Below are positions 6,031-6,489 of a stretch of 6,489 nt of DNA, piece by piece; position 1 is the stretch's first letter, and each line of letters begins with the position of its first letter. The position numbers were made by a program, and so were the translations under genes. The stretch covers positions 1 through 6,489 of the forward strand of contig JAAEZV010000093.1 in the NCBI GenBank assembly GCA_018222695.1, in the 5' to 3' direction. The notes beneath the pieces are model-generated. The model saw nothing but the letters and a program-made list of their open reading frames with translations, was not told where the DNA came from and ran no database searches. The stretch comes from Gammaproteobacteria bacterium (lineage in GTDB: Bacteria; Pseudomonadota; Gammaproteobacteria; Pseudomonadales; Halieaceae).

Positions 6031-6246
6031 CTACAGGGATTGCAGGGCGCTGTGCACGTCCTCACTAAGAATATCGGGCGTCTCAGCAGCAATCGTGCGC
6101 AGGGTTTTCAGCATCTCAGTCGTCCAGAACTGGCGCATGTGGGCGCTGATCTGGCCCGGAATGTCGTCCCGGGTCGGGATGCTGTGCGCGATCTGATTCG
6201 CCATCTTGATCAGGTGCTGCTGCTTGTAGTCGCCCGGGGTGCTCAT
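6031..6246 (-). CDS. fdsD: NAD-dependent formate dehydrogenase delta subunit
   Basis: A 71-residue protein matching the small FdsD family. It has the hallmark KMANQIA (14-20) near the N-terminus and the HMRQFWTTEM block (36-45) that is nearly invariant in the family. FdsD accompanies the soluble molybdenum formate dehydrogenase FdsABG; it is needed for or stabilises the active complex in organisms such as Cupriavidus, though it carries no cofactor. The start ATG (6246-6244) overlaps the fdsA stop as ATGA, so translation is probably coupled. In many fds operons fdsC, a sulfurtransferase for molybdenum cofactor insertion, lies between A and D; here it does not and must be elsewhere if present. 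No hairpin terminator is visible in the gap after the gene. Confidence 0.92.
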   Translation of the reverse strand: MSTPGDYKQQHLIKMANQIAHSIPTRDDIPGQISAHMRQFWTTEMLKTLRTIAAETPDILSEDVHSALQSL

Positions 6247-6489
6247 GCACGCTGCTCTGAGCTCGGGCGGATTTCGACCGCAGTAACCTTGTACTCCGGG
6301 CAGTTGGTGGCCCAGTCAGAGTTATCGGTGGTAATCACGTTGGTGCCGCTGACGGGGTGGTGGAACGTTGTGTACACCACGCCCGCGGGAATATCGTCGC
6401 TGATACGTGCGCGCATGCGGGTCTGCCCTGCTCGGCTGGCAATCTCGATCCAGTCGCCATCCTTCACGCCCCGCGCCTCAGCGTCGGCC
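6243..6489 (-). CDS. fdsA: Formate dehydrogenase alpha (catalytic, molybdopterin) subunit, C-terminal fragment
   Basis: Only the last 81 full codons are in the window; the gene continues past 6489 and ends at TGA 6245-6243. The fragment is the C-terminal molydop-binding beta-barrel: RGVKDGDWIEIASRAGQTR, then GVVYTTFHHP and the strongly conserved ending DNSDWATNCPEYKVTAVEI. These residues help cover the bis-MGD cofactor in FdhA/FdsA-type formate dehydrogenases. The enzyme oxidises formate to CO2 and, with the flavin and iron-sulfur subunits FdsB and FdsG, passes electrons to NAD+ in the cytoplasm. The in-frame GTG at 6467 is internal. The 4-base overlap with fdsD supports an fds operon whose earlier genes lie beyond the right edge. 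Confidence 0.93.
   Translation of the reverse strand, partial: ADAEARGVKDGDWIEIASRAGQTRMRARISDDIPAGVVYTTFHHPVSGTNVITTDNSDWATNCPEYKVTAVEIRPSSEQRA

Overview
The window is about 6.5 kb of GC-rich bacterial DNA, densely packed with genes. It looks like an aerobic heterotrophic proteobacterium. A Rieske oxygenase, an F420-type luciferase-like oxidoreductase, a GlxA-type regulator and a soluble molybdenum formate dehydrogenase together would fit a marine gammaproteobacterium such as the Halieaceae (OM60/NOR5) group. That placement comes from gene content only and is weak. I see no mobile element, tRNA, rRNA or CRISPR array.

Left part, + strand (1-1951). The window opens in the last 65 codons of a Rieske ring-hydroxylating oxygenase alpha subunit. 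A 280-base spacer follows. Next come a luciferase-like (LLM class) F420-type oxidoreductase (479-1516) and, 18 bases later, a small zinc protein of the GFA family (1535-1951) with all seven family cysteines. These two probably form one transcript.

Middle and right part, - strand (6489 down to 1948). Read in the direction of transcription there are: the last 81 codons of the catalytic subunit of an NAD-type formate dehydrogenase (fdsA); fdsD, overlapping it by ATGA; a 211-base spacer; a large two-domain FAD/folate enzyme of the dimethylglycine/sarcosine dehydrogenase type (3249-5819); a strong rho-independent terminator; and a GlxA-family (DJ-1/PfpI plus AraC) regulator (1948-3021). The regulator ends tail to tail with the GFA gene, and both stop codons lie in one CTAG.

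How the - strand genes may work together. The FAD/folate enzyme should oxidatively demethylate an N-methylated amine such as dimethylglycine or sarcosine and pass the one-carbon unit to tetrahydrofolate. Carbon from that pool can leave as formate, which the Fds complex oxidises to CO2 with NADH production. The regulator belongs to the same broad class as GbdR and SouR, which control betaine, dimethylglycine and sarcosine catabolism in Pseudomonas. The DNA supports this link. Similar AAAnnCGWCA half-sites occur as direct repeats about two helical turns apart (20 and 21 bases) upstream of both the regulator and the FAD/folate gene. The best candidate for something undescribed here is this small one-carbon regulon with its shared operator; the individual protein families are all known.
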